This document shows, one piece after another, positions 54,375 through 64,000 of a stretch of DNA of 64,000 nt. This DNA is from Stomoxys calcitrans. Taxonomy: Eukaryota; Arthropoda; Insecta; Diptera; Muscidae. Both the position numbers and the translations under genes were made by a program. Within the stretch, counting starts at the first letter, position 1, and every line of letters starts with the position of its first letter. The stretch is from positions 158,263,441 to 158,327,440 of the forward strand of contig NC_081553.1 in the NCBI RefSeq assembly GCF_963082655.1. The letters run 5' to 3'. The notes below the pieces were generated by a model. That model was not told the origin of the DNA. It saw only the letters and a program-made list of their open reading frames with translations, and ran no database searches.

Positions 54375-55803
54375 AAACAAGAAGGTGCGTGCTAAGTTCG
54401 GCCGGACCGAATCTTATATACTCTCCACCATGGATCGCACTTGTCGAGTTATTTGCGTGGTATCTCTTTTTAGGCAAACAAAGAATAATGAATAAGAACT
54501 GTTATGCTATTGAAGCCATATCTAGTTATAGTCCGATTCAGACCATAAATGAATTGAATGCTGTAATATTTCAGTCCATTCGGATAGGAATTTTGCTTGT
54601 AGGGGCTCAAGAATCAAAATTGGGCTCAAGAAGCAAATCCTCCTACATATATGGGAGAGCTGTATCAAGCTATAGATCGATCCAGACCGTATTGGAAACG
54701 TTTGTTTAAGGTCATAGGAATAGCCGCTGTTCAAAATTTTTGCCAAATCGGATGAGAATTGCGCTTTCTAGAGGCTCAATAAGTCAAGATCCCAGATCGG
54801 TTTATATGGCACCTATATCAGGTTATGTACCGATTTGAACCATACTTAGCACAGTTGTTGAAAGTCATAACACAACACCTCATGCAAAATCTCAGCCAAA
54901 TGAGATTACTAGAGACTCAAGAAGTCGCGACCCCTAGAGACTCAAGAATCCAAGATCCGAGGTTGGTTTATATGGCAGCTATACCAGGTTGTGAACCGAT
55001 TTAGACCACGCACAATTGTTGGAAGTCAGAAAAAAATTCTTCGTGCAAAATTTCAGCCTAATAGGATAAGAATTGCGCCCTCTAAAAGCTCAAGAAGTAA
55101 AGAACCAAGATCGGTTTATATGACAGCTATATCAGGCTATGAACCGATTTAAACCATACTTACATTCTAAGTCGATTCAGCCATGTCCGTTCGTCTGTCT
55201 GTCGAAAGCACCCTAACTTTCGAAGGAGTAATGCTAAGCGCTTGAACTTTTGCTCAAATACTTCTTATAAGCGCTGTTCAGTTGGGATTGTAAATGGGCC
55301 AAATCGGTCCATGTTTTGATATTCGTGCCATAAAAACCAACCTCGGATTTCGGTTTCTTGAGCCTCTAGAGGGCGCAATTCTTATCCGATTTGGCTGAAA
55401 TGTTGCATGTAGCGTTGTTGTGACTTGCAACAACTATGCTAAGTATGGTTTTATATTCATAATCATATATAGCTGCCATATAATCCGATATCGGGTCTTG
55501 ACTTCTTGAGCCTTTACAGTGAGCAATTCTCATCCGATATGGCTGAACTTTTCCATGAAGTGTTTTATTTTATTTTTCACAACTATACTAAGTATGGTCT
55601 AAATCAATGCATAACTAACATCCAAACCAAGTATGGCCAAAATCGATCCATAACCTGGTATAGCTTTAATAGCATGGCAAATTTTATCCGTTATCCTTTG
55701 TTTACCCATAAAGAGATACCGGCCATAAAACTTCACAAATGCGATCCATGGTGGAGGGTATATAAGATTCGGCCCGGCCGAACTTAGCGCGCTGTTACTT
55801 CTT
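54375..55803. repeat. Family D mini-me/DINE-like repeat, full-length
   Basis: Both ends carry the hairpin in opposite orientation: CTAAGTTCGGCCGGACCGAA (54392-54411) with CCACCATGGATCGCA, and TGCGATCCATGGTGGAGGGT with TTCGGCCCGGCCGAA (55769-55783). The interior has modules of 150-165 bp, in one orientation to about 55150 and inverted from 55260 to 55740. The GTCY core (CCATGTCCGTTCGTCTGTCT) is at 55181-55200. It is therefore a long inverted repeat with the core at its centre. Confidence 0.85.
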
Positions 55804-55844
55804 AATTCTGTTATGGATCAACTGACAACAAAATCAAAATGACT

Positions 55845-56165
55845 TATTTCACGCCAAAAATAAAACGTTTGTGCATTTTAACTACACTCAAAATATTTAT
55901 ATCACGAAGTTTTGTTTTTATTGTAACCGTGCAACGTTTCACTTCAACATATCAAACGTTACCCATAAACGTAGTATTTTTGAACGTAACTAACTTTGTT
56001 TATTGTAAGCCCTTTAAGCAGTTACGTCTACGTTACAAAAACCGTCCTTTTTTTAATTGCAAAGGTGCTTCAAAAAGCGCAAAAGATTATTCGTGTACCG
56101 GACCAATAATTAATAATTCTCTTGTGTCTCTCCTACTAGAAAGAAAGGGTGAGTATTTGAGCGTA
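55845..56165 (-). repeat. Dispersed repeat G
   Basis: Minus strand: AGTAGGAGAGACACAAGAGA, TTATTGGTCCGGTACACGAA, GCTTACAATAAACAAAGT, AACGTTTGATATGTTGAA and GGTTACAATAAAAACAAAAC. The longest copy of the three. Confidence 0.65.
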
Positions 56166-56250
56166 TAGACCACGAGAAAATAATCCGAAGTAGACCCATA
56201 GGCTTGCAAATAATAGCAATAATTGCTCGTCGTCGGTGTAAACACAAGTC

Positions 56251-56690
56251 AAGTTTTAAGAGACGGCGATATTACCAAAATTCCAGCCGAAAGTGCGTTA
56301 ACAAATGCTGACAACAGGACTATTCTTAAATAAGCCTTAAATATCCTTGTTTAACTACCGAAATCAAGCAAAATTTTAGCATGTCTCATTTGACACGAAC
56401 ATGATAAATCACCTCTAAATCATTTTTCCTGCGATAGTCTCCTATTTTTTGTCTTGTCATAAAGATATGGAGAAAAGGGTGTTGACTGTTTTTATTTTTG
56501 GGCCAAAAAATATATAATTATAGGGTTTTGATGATTTTAATTATGCGAATGTAGTAGTCGTTGAAAGGAAAAACACTTTTTCAATCGTTTTCGTAGTCAT
56601 TGTTATTTTGTGGGGAGCTATTACTTTTTGGACATCCATTTCTAACACTCAGAGAAATTTGTTGGGAAAAACGGCTGTAACAGCAAAACA
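56251..56690 (+). repeat. Local duplication, copy 2
   Basis: Matches 53361-53815 with scattered substitutions and a 12-base deletion at the foldback junction (TCTAACACTCAGAG). Ends within the foldback start. Confidence 0.85.
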
Positions 56691-56720
56691 TTTTTTCCTT
56701 TTTCGTTTTGACTGAGCACA

Positions 56721-56760
56721 GAATATATATATATATATATCTATATATATATATATGTAT
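56721..56760. repeat. TA/TATATC microsatellite
   Basis: About 40 bp of alternating AT with single C interruptions. Confidence 0.9.
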
Positions 56761-56768
56761 TTGTTTTG

Positions 56769-56807
56769 ATGGTCTCGCCAGGTTTCCAAACCGGTCGTTC
56801 AGCTTAC
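56769..56807 (-). mobile_element. tRNA-derived SINE scrap
   Basis: GATGGTCTCGCCAGG then TTTCCAAACC and CGTTCAGC: the mirrored B-box region of the SINE with the B box itself mutated. Only the centre of the tRNA-like head remains. Confidence 0.65.
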
Positions 56808-57235
56808 ATAAATAATAGGAAATAGGTAATACATTTATGTTTTTTTATTTGGTAATTCATTCATATTTGAATTACCAAATAAGTGTTATTATAAAATGGC
56901 AATTACACTAACAAATTCAACCTTGCCCCACTTGCTCTGCTATAACTCTTCCCTTACTTACGAGAAACTGAAGAAACTTTGTTTACCGAATGTATTGAAA
57001 CTAAATTCGAAGTTAAAACTAAAAATGCAGAAAAGAAAAAAATTCAAAATTTTATTAAAGTTTTTACGCTAAGAAACAAACAGTGAATCGTTCTAAAGAT
57101 AAATTCACACAAAAATACTCGCAAAGCTTAATGAGACATTGGACATCCAAAGCTATGGTTAACAAGGACTCCCACATAAAAAATATGATATGATCGAAAA
57201 AAAACGTGGATTTTGCCATTGTCAAAAAAGGCGTT
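56808..57235. other. No recognisable feature
   Basis: AT-rich with an imperfect palindrome GGTAATTCATTCATATTTGA / ATTACCAAAT near 56850. Nothing coding. Confidence 0.3.
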
Positions 57236-57468
57236 AAACTCCTACTTACACTCCAAGACTGTTCGTGACCTTATTGTCCTGGTTGTTATTGTCCTGATGG
57301 CCTGTTTGCTCCCACTCGACATCCTCGTGTGATCACCACAACACCTCACGGATTCCGTGATCGCCCGGATCTCTGCCTGCAGAACAATATTATGGTCAGA
57401 TCTCAGTCCCGGGTTGTCAATGCAGGCCCCCAGGTCCATTCTGCCCCTATCCTGATAAAAAAACGGTA
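57236..57468 (-). mobile_element. LINE A RNase H fragment
   Basis: Minus strand. DLGACIDNPGLRSDHNIV, LQAEIRAITESVRCCGDHTR and TTRTIRSRTVLECK match the RNase H region of LINE A at 2940-3155. The catalytic E context (QAEIRAI) is kept. It has a small internal deletion and no other domain. Confidence 0.75.
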
Positions 57469-57799
57469 ATTTGCCAATTGACAAAATTTTAAATTAAATT
57501 TGGTATCAATTTAATACCAGACGAATGAGTCTATCAATCATTAACGGCGGCACATTTGAATCCTTGTTATCGCGGCAAATTGTTTTTTAGCTTTGTACTT
57601 AAAATATTCACGCCGCTATAAAATATTTGTTTTAATTTAAGATTTGTCTCCGTACTCGAAAGAGGTGAAAATGGAAGTAGTACAAACTCTAAGGAAGTTA
57701 TCTATATCAAAAACATGATAAAGTCTCTTGTGTGTGTTGCAGGAGACTATAAATCCCCCTGCCATAATCGATACAGGAGAGGCTAACCTCAAAACGGGT
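57469..57799. other. Unassigned; may contain decayed LINE B ORF1
   Basis: 57700-57800 reads weakly like upstream LINE B ORF1, but I cannot anchor it. The rest is AT-rich. Confidence 0.3.
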
Positions 57800-60700
57800 A
57801 CGGATACGTACGCAAGTCCATCATGCCAAGATCTAACGAATCTTGTGAGGATGATCTCCTGACGGAATCTGAAGACGAGGCTAATACTACCGTGATGGTA
57901 GTTCTGAATCCTGACTATGGTTCGGTTTCTACAGATAAATCTTCATCATTGTAAGGCCACTTCGGCGGCACTAAAGGTCCTCCTGATGGCAGGGAAATTT
58001 GACGTGGTTCTTAGCCAGAAACCATTGAAGAATGGTTCGTGGACTAAGAATTCCGATATTTAAACTATTCAAGAGTATGGGGAATGGGAGACACAGAGCC
58101 TGTATTCTAAGCACGGAAGATGTAGTAGCCAGCCTTGAAATAGACATGTCTCATTACTGGCTCGCTTCCCTATATATAGCACACGATACAGAGATGCCGC
58201 CTTCAAACCTTAAGTTGCTTGTCGAAGCCGCTTCTGTGGGGAAGAAGATCCTCATTGTAGGAAGTGATGCCAATGCACATCACCAGATATGGGGAAGTTT
58301 GGATGTCAACGATTATATTATAGGTTGCAATTTGGCGATTTGTTATAAAGGGGATAAAGCGACCTTTATTTCCAGGAACAAGCAGGAGGTACTAGATATT
58401 ACCTTTGTATCGGAAGATATAAGCACAGGAATATGCGACAGGGAATTTTTGGATGACCACAGCTTCTCTGATCATCGTTATATTAGTTTCAGCCTTGGAG
58501 AAAATACTGCAGAAGAGCTCCGGAGGCCACCGTAGCGCAGAGGTTAGCATGTCCGCCTATGACGCTGAATGCCTGGGTTCGAATCCTGGCGAGACCATCA
58601 GAAAAAATGTTCAACGGTGGTTTTCCCCTCCTAATGCTGGCAACATTTTTGAGGTACTAAGCGATGTAAAACTTCTCTCTAAAAAGGTGTCGTACTGCGG
58701 CACGCCGTTCGGACTCGGCTATAGAAAGGAGGCCCCTTATCATTGAGCTTAAAAGTTGAATCGGACTGCACTCATTGATATGTGAGAAGTTTGCCCCTGT
58801 TCTTTTGTGGAATGTTCATGGGCAAAATTTTCATTTTTGCTGCCTCGGCTAAGTAGATGAAAGGCGGATTGGGATAAATTTCTGCACAAATTCTGCACCG
58901 GTATCCCTGATGGACCAGAAAAGGATGTGGAAACTGCGCAGGATATAGACATAATGGTCAAGCGGATCACGAAGGCCCTAAATGACTCGCTTGTGTCAAA
59001 CAGCCTCCGCTATGGTGGACCCCAGAGCTGGTTGGTCCAAGGAAGGACTACAGAGAACTCTTCATTGGGACATCTATAAGGCTGAGCTGAGAACATATAA
59101 GGGCGATCTTAGAAAGGCTCAAAACAAATCCTGGATGGAATTCTGTAGCGCCTTAATGAATACATCTGAGGCCTCTAGACTAAGGAAAATTCCGTCCTCG
59201 AGACCTATTACGGAGGGGTATATTCAGAAGTCCGAGAATGTATGGACAATGTCTAGTGAGGAAACACTAGAACTACTCGTTGCTAAACATTTTCCGGGAA
59301 ATTTTCCAATGGACAACGTAGCGCCAGAAGAGGTTGTCATTGGTATGCATTCCTCGGAGGTTATTAGGGAAATTGTGCCTGAGCCGAAAATCCTTTGCGC
59401 TATAAGAAGTTTCGACCCCTTTAAGTCGCCAGGTCCTAATGATGTATAACCGGTTGAATTACAAGCTGTATTTGATAGACTGATTTCTTGGCTTAGCAAG
59501 ATATACTCTGCTTGTATCAGCATGTCATATATACCTGTGGAATGGAGGGACACAAAGGTACTTTTCATTCCGCAAGACGAAAAACCCTACCACACGAAGG
59601 CGAAAGATTTTCGTCCTACTAGTCTGTCATCATTTATGCTGAAGACTCTTGAGAGGTGATAGAAACAAATCCTAGGGCAAAGATCCCTACAGATCGCCTG
59701 TCACGGCAGTAGCATGCATATATTAAGGCAAATGTACTGAAACAGCCCTTCACGAGCTAGTCGGCTACATAGAGGGTTCTCTCGCTGTCAAGGAATATAC
59801 AATGGTAGCATTTCTAGATATTGAAGGTGCTTTCAATAAGGTAAAACCGACGCCAATCATGAAGGAGCTGGAGTTTCTATGCATCAACACTACGTAAAAA
59901 CGTTTATTAATACTTACTTACTTACTTAATAATAAATGCATTAGAGCAGGGATCTGTGAATCTAAAAAGATGGGTCAGCAGAGGAACACCTCAAGCAGGT
60001 GTACTGTCTCCTTTACTTTGGAAAATAGCCATTAACAATATATTATTGTCTCTGAAAGAAAAAGGTGTAAAAGAGGTCGCGTATGCTGATGACGGGGCTA
60101 TTGAGGTTAGGGGAAACTTTCCCAGCACTCCAAGAGATACACTTCAGGAAGCTCTACATGCAATAGCAAAGTGGGCTACCGAAAGTGGTGTAGGTATAAA
60201 TCCATGCAAGACAGAAGTTCTTTTGAGCAGGATTTACAAGTGGCCTACAGTGGCACCTGTCTCCTTGGAAGGAGAGAATGTTCCATTTACAGAAAGCGCA
60301 AAATACCTGGGTGTTTTGCTCTGGACAGGAAATTTAACCTCAAATCTAACATTTTGGAAAACGCAAGAAAGGCCACTCTTGCCCTTACACCTGCAAGAGA
60401 GCCACTGGCAAAAGTTGGGGGTTTAGACCGCGTATCATGCATTGGGTATACACTGCAGTTGTCAGACCTACTATGCTATATGGTGTTGTGGTCTGGTGAA
60501 AGGCGCCTTGAAAAGTCCACCTACTGGTCAGTACTTAACCGGATCCAAAGGATGGCTTGTTTGTGCATCACAGCCGCACTGAGGACTACACCATCTGACG
60601 CACAGAATTTAATGCTACATCTAATGCCTCTGGACATTGTGGCTACCCAAATTGCAGCGACCACTGCTGTGAGGTTAGGGAGGCTTTTTCTTTGGTCATG

Positions 60701-61655
60701 TGGTCGCTACTGACACCGTGTAATCCTTGATACAATATCCGATGTTCGAGACAGTATGGATTACACCCTACCTGAGCCATTTTCTTATAAAAAGTACTGT
60801 ACCGCTATGCCTAATAGAACCGATTGGAACAACGATATACCTGGTAACAGAAGTTACATAGACTACTATACGGATGATTCCAAACTAGACGACCAGGTGG
60901 ACTTTGGAGTGTACTATACAGATCCAGAACTGGTCATATCGAAAAGGTTACCCGACCACTGCAGTGTGTATCAAGCAGAGATACTTGCAATTAAGGAAGT
61001 GTTGGAATGGCTAAGACATTATGTCATTACAACGATTGACGTAAATGTCTTCTCAGATAACCAGGCAGCCTGGAGAACGTATTTCTGAACACAAAAATTC
61101 CCCTCGACTGTTGCAAATCGTTAAACCAGATGGCCGAACAGTTCAAAATTCACCTGTTCTGGGTGCCGCGCTACAAAGATATCCCAGGGATTTTCTAAAG
61201 CGGACGAGCTTGCGAGACTAGGAACTACCTTACACATACCAAGGATAATGGACTCTCTGGGTATGCCTCTAGCGATATGCAAGCTAAGTTTTCGGGACCA
61301 GGCCCGAACGCCAAAGAATGATAGATGGTCACCATCTAGACTTGAAGAGGTCTACCGCGTTTCCGTCACTGGATAGAACAGACGTCTCAGTCGCTGTGTC
61401 CGTCATGACTGGTCACTGTCTAATCGGAAAACATGCTGACAGACTGAAGGTTACCAGCAACGATTTTTGTAGAAGCTGTGAGGACATCGAAGAAGAAGAG
61501 ACTATTCGCAAGTTATTGTGCTTTTTAAAGCGATCTGAATGGTTCAACGTTAGGAACTAGAAGGCATCTCCCTTCGTCTGTTCATGTTGTATCAAAATGG
61601 ACGTCTAAGTGAGTCTGGTGGCAGACTGCCACTTAAACCTAACATAACTTAACCT
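57800..61655 (+). mobile_element. LINE B (LOA-like), longest copy: ORF1 tail, endonuclease, RT, RNase H, C-terminus
   Basis: The ORF1 tail is ESCEDDLLTESEDEANTTV (about 57838). The apurinic-type endonuclease starts near 57965 (ALKVLLMAGKFDVVL) and is open at 58032-58520, with VGSDANAHHQIWG (catalytic D and N) and SFSDHRYISFSL (catalytic D-H). A SINE interrupts it at 58522. RT has FKSPGPND, FLDIEGAFNKV-type motif A (about 59810), RGTPQAGVLSPLLW and VAYADDGAIEV (YADD 60082-60093). RNase H has YYTDDSKLDDQ where YTDGS is expected and HCSVYQAEILAIKE. The C-terminal Cys/His block (FCRSCED, about 61467) and 3' UTR run to about 61655. Endonuclease nicks target DNA and RT primes from it. Stops and shifts make it dead. 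Confidence 0.9.
58522..58838 (+). mobile_element. tRNA-derived SINE inserted in LINE B endonuclease
   Basis: Complete head GGAGGCCACCGTAGCGCAGA with intact A box and B box (GGTTCGAATCC, 58577-58587). Body is full. Tail ends CATGGGCAAAATTTTC. It breaks the endonuclease frame after ENTAEEL. No clear target duplication seen. Confidence 0.88.
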
Positions 61656-62639
61656 CTTGTATGGTAAAGGATGCTGTATTGGTGTATTCACATGAAAACC
61701 TTTCCTGGAAATTATAGGATATGAAATAAATTGCTGAATACAAAGAATCGACGTTGATCAGGGTGTTTTTAGTAATCATTAACATACATACATAATAGAG
61801 GGTGGAATATTTAATAATGGTGTGGTACTAAAGCCAATAACAGTTTGGTTTAAAAATCAATACCAGTTCGGTAATAAGGCTTGTACCGAAAGGTACTAAG
61901 CATTTTGTATTTCATTCATAACATTCAGTGTTGCTTTATCTCCCTCCGTATGGTGATAATTATTGCTTTACTATTAATATCGCATGTTACTGAAATGAAG
62001 ACGTTTGGTATCCGTTTTTCTTTGAGTTTAGCTTTGATTCGTGTAGCATGAACTTCCAGATTTCACTGCCAGAGTTCCGACAATTCAAGTGGACATGGAG
62101 TCCAATGTTGACAGTGATATACCAAACTTGTTTGCTTGCTTTTTCCAAGCGTCATGCAGTCATGACTCTTTTTTATAATGCCCCACCCTATAACATATTC
62201 CTACTTATTCTATTGTAATATGCCCTTTCCTTTGTCTGAATCTAAGGTTTTTAATGTTAGTATTCCACTATAAAAATGCAGTCTAGAAATTTCTTATTTC
62301 AATAAAAGGCTTAAACTTCTTTAGCAGAACCTGTATTGGAATATGCATTGCCCGTTTGGTCCTCTTGGAAACAATTTTTAATCCTTGCACTTAGCTTAGA
62401 GGTCTCGGAAGGAGTGGTCTACATCTTTTTCCTCCACATATTGACCATCTCAAATTAATTGATATTCCTGCACTTGAACGTTTTGTTTTAGATAAAGTGT
62501 TCATTATTAAGATTATCGATGGAAAATACGAATCGTCCTTTACAAATAATTGAATTATAATTTTTTTTTAATGTTGAATTGAATTATAATTTTCGGCATG
62601 TTCAATTTCTATATTAAACCAGTGGATTGTGTTTTCTGC
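61656..62639 (+). other. Mostly unassigned, with one LINE-like scrap
   Basis: At about 62318-62365 a frame reads AEPVLEYALPVWSSW, like the post-YADD RT motif RPVLEYALPVWSP of several LINE clades. Around 62040-62130 a frame reads LPDFTARVPTIQVDMES without a known match. Repeated GGTACTAAAGCCAATA / CAATACCAGTTCGGTA phrases lie near 61826-61900. Confidence 0.35.
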
Positions 62640-62940
62640 GGATTATTCAGATTCCATCCGTTACTCCGTTACTGATCGTTCGAGCACGTCGACTTAATGC
62701 ATTAGTAAAACAGCTGAACCTGTAGCTGCAGGTTCATCGCTATATCCTTCGACGGGATACGAAGACATTCGGTCTCAATCCATGGCTGGTAGTTTAGCTA
62801 AAACTTTGGGGTCAGTTGATCATTCTTTGACTATTCGATCTCGTAAATCTGAGCATGCGTCGGTAACTGCGGACATTCTGGCTGCTCCGATACCGCATAT
62901 ATATATTGTTGTCAAGGCAAGAAATACAAACACTCCCTGA
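62640..62940 (+). other. Open frame with coding-like composition, unknown
   Basis: One frame is open from a stop at about 62694 to 62940 (about 80 codons): CISKTAEPVAAGSSLYPS, YEDIRSQSMAGSLAKTL, GSVDHSLTIRSRKSEHASV, TADILAAPIPH. Upstream of the single stop the same frame continues FSADYSDSIRYSVTDRSSTS. The opposite strand is also fairly open. GC content is higher than its surroundings. No family recognised; it could be a gene exon or a gag-like relic. Confidence 0.35.
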
Positions 62941-63240
62941 ATACTTGAAAGACATTTTTGTTTTTAGATCAACGCACTAACACTATCACAGTCGAACTTC
63001 TCTATAACGAACGAATTGTTATCTATACGAATAAAAATTGAAAACACAAGGAACTACCCTATAATGAATACTTCACTGTAAAGATTTTTTTTATACTCAA
63101 GTTGAACTTCTCACGCGGACTGTTTTTAAGTTCACACAAAAAAAAGGAACAAACAAAATTTACTGAACGTTGACTACATCCACACAGACAGCTCCAAAAT
63201 ATAAAATGCTGTAAAATACATTATATTTTTTATGCCCAGG
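62941..63240. other. No recognisable feature
   Basis: AT-rich spacer before a SINE. CTTCTCTATAACGAACGAAT and CCCTATAATGAATACTTCAC look like remnants of a diverged inverted repeat. Confidence 0.3.
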
Positions 63241-63510
63241 TTCTATGACGCTGAATGCCTGGGTTGGAATCCAGGAGAGAATACCAGAAACACTTTTCAG
63301 CGGCGGTTACGCCCTTCTAATTTAGACGACATTAGTGAGGTACTTTGCCATATAAAAACTTCTTCCCAAAGACGTGTCCCACTGCGGAACGCCGTTCGTT
63401 CTCGGCTATGAAAAGAAGGTTTCTTATCATTGAGCTTAAACTTGAACCGGACATCACTCATTGATATGTGAGAAGTTTGCCCTGTTCCTTAATGGAATGT
63501 TCATGGGTAT
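63241..63510 (+). mobile_element. tRNA-derived SINE, 5'-truncated and diverged
   Basis: Starts at TCTATGACGCTGAATGCC. B box mutated (GGTTGGAATCC, 63264-63274). Body and tail are complete but diverged (CTCGGCTATGAAAAGAAGG). It lacks the A box. Confidence 0.8.
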
Positions 63511-64000
63511 ACACCAAACAACGGCTTGTGTTTAACTTGCGTATTCGAAAGCATACAAATCAGTGGTGTGGGTGATTGATATGAGGAGCCGAATTAGCGC
63601 ACACGTGATAGAGAGCCCTTTAGTATCGATTGAAATTATTGTCGACTTGAACATTGGCTTTTTTGCTTTCTTAGATTTCAATAAAGAAATTCATAATTCA
63701 CAATAGAGATATCTCGAACAATTTTATTTGATAATTCGGCCCTAGTTTAAAGTAACTTTTGTAGTGGCCGGACGACAGTTTGGAAAATTACAAACAATAC
63801 AGGAAAAATATCAGGTTAAAATAAATTGTCGCTAGTCAGAAGTAATCTCGAGAACGGTTCAGTGGTATGGGATCCGTACTACAATATTCATTCTGATTTG
63901 ATAGAATCGGCTCAAAAACAATTTCTACTATTTTGTCTCCGTCGAAATGGGTGGGACAGAAGTTCATTACCTTCGTATGAGTACCGATTAAATCTTATAA
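63511..64000. other. No recognisable feature
   Basis: AT-rich sequence to the end of the window. No repeat match, no credible open frame. Confidence 0.3.

Overview
The window looks like pericentromeric-type or intron DNA from a higher fly, probably a calyptrate (muscid- or blowfly-like) species. It is AT-rich and almost free of host coding sequence. It is crowded with layered, mostly dead transposable elements of families typical of flies: LOA/I-type LINEs with RNase H, an RTE-type LINE, copia and Ty3/gypsy elements, mariner-type pieces, a tRNA-derived SINE and mini-me/DINE-like repeats. The species call is an inference from the repeat families and from one host gene.

The one convincing host gene lies on the minus strand. 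Its last two coding exons, 51340-51510 and 33183-33344, encode the C-terminal 110 residues of a Rieske non-haem-iron oxygenase of the Neverland/DAF-36 type, the cholesterol 7-desaturase of ecdysteroid synthesis. Both exons are intact, in phase 0 and flanked by good splice signals. They are separated by an intron of about 18 kb packed with transposons. A poly(A) signal follows the last exon. Upstream exons were not found and probably lie beyond position 64000.

Layout: 1-5.1 kb holds LINE relics, a mini-me-like repeat, a LINE A copy and a 130-bp-monomer repeat (family B). 5.5-13.3 kb holds an RTE scrap, a foldback element, SINEs and a full family C repeat. 13.3-18.5 kb holds family B, a second LINE A copy with an odd in-frame duplication, LINE B on the minus strand, a SINE and a mariner scrap. 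18.5-24.1 kb is a broken copia element sitting inside a family B array. 24.4-28.7 kb holds SINEs around an RTE/LINE B junction. 28.7-32.9 kb holds LINE pieces and a family C copy. 33.1-33.35 kb is the terminal host exon. 33.4-51.3 kb is its giant intron, with mariner pieces, a nested 38.4-40.9 kb cluster and a Ty3/gypsy element split into three parts. 51.3-51.5 kb is the penultimate host exon. 51.6-64 kb holds families A and D, a local 450-bp duplication, a long LINE B copy and SINEs.

The elements record an order of insertion. Several nested insertions can be dated against each other because other copies in the same window preserve the empty site. I saw no CRISPR array, bacterial-type operon or clearly new biochemical system. 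The strongest leads are the giant-intron host gene, the shared terminal hairpin and GTCY core of families A, C and D, and a spliceable exon-like fragment at 44.03-44.34 kb.
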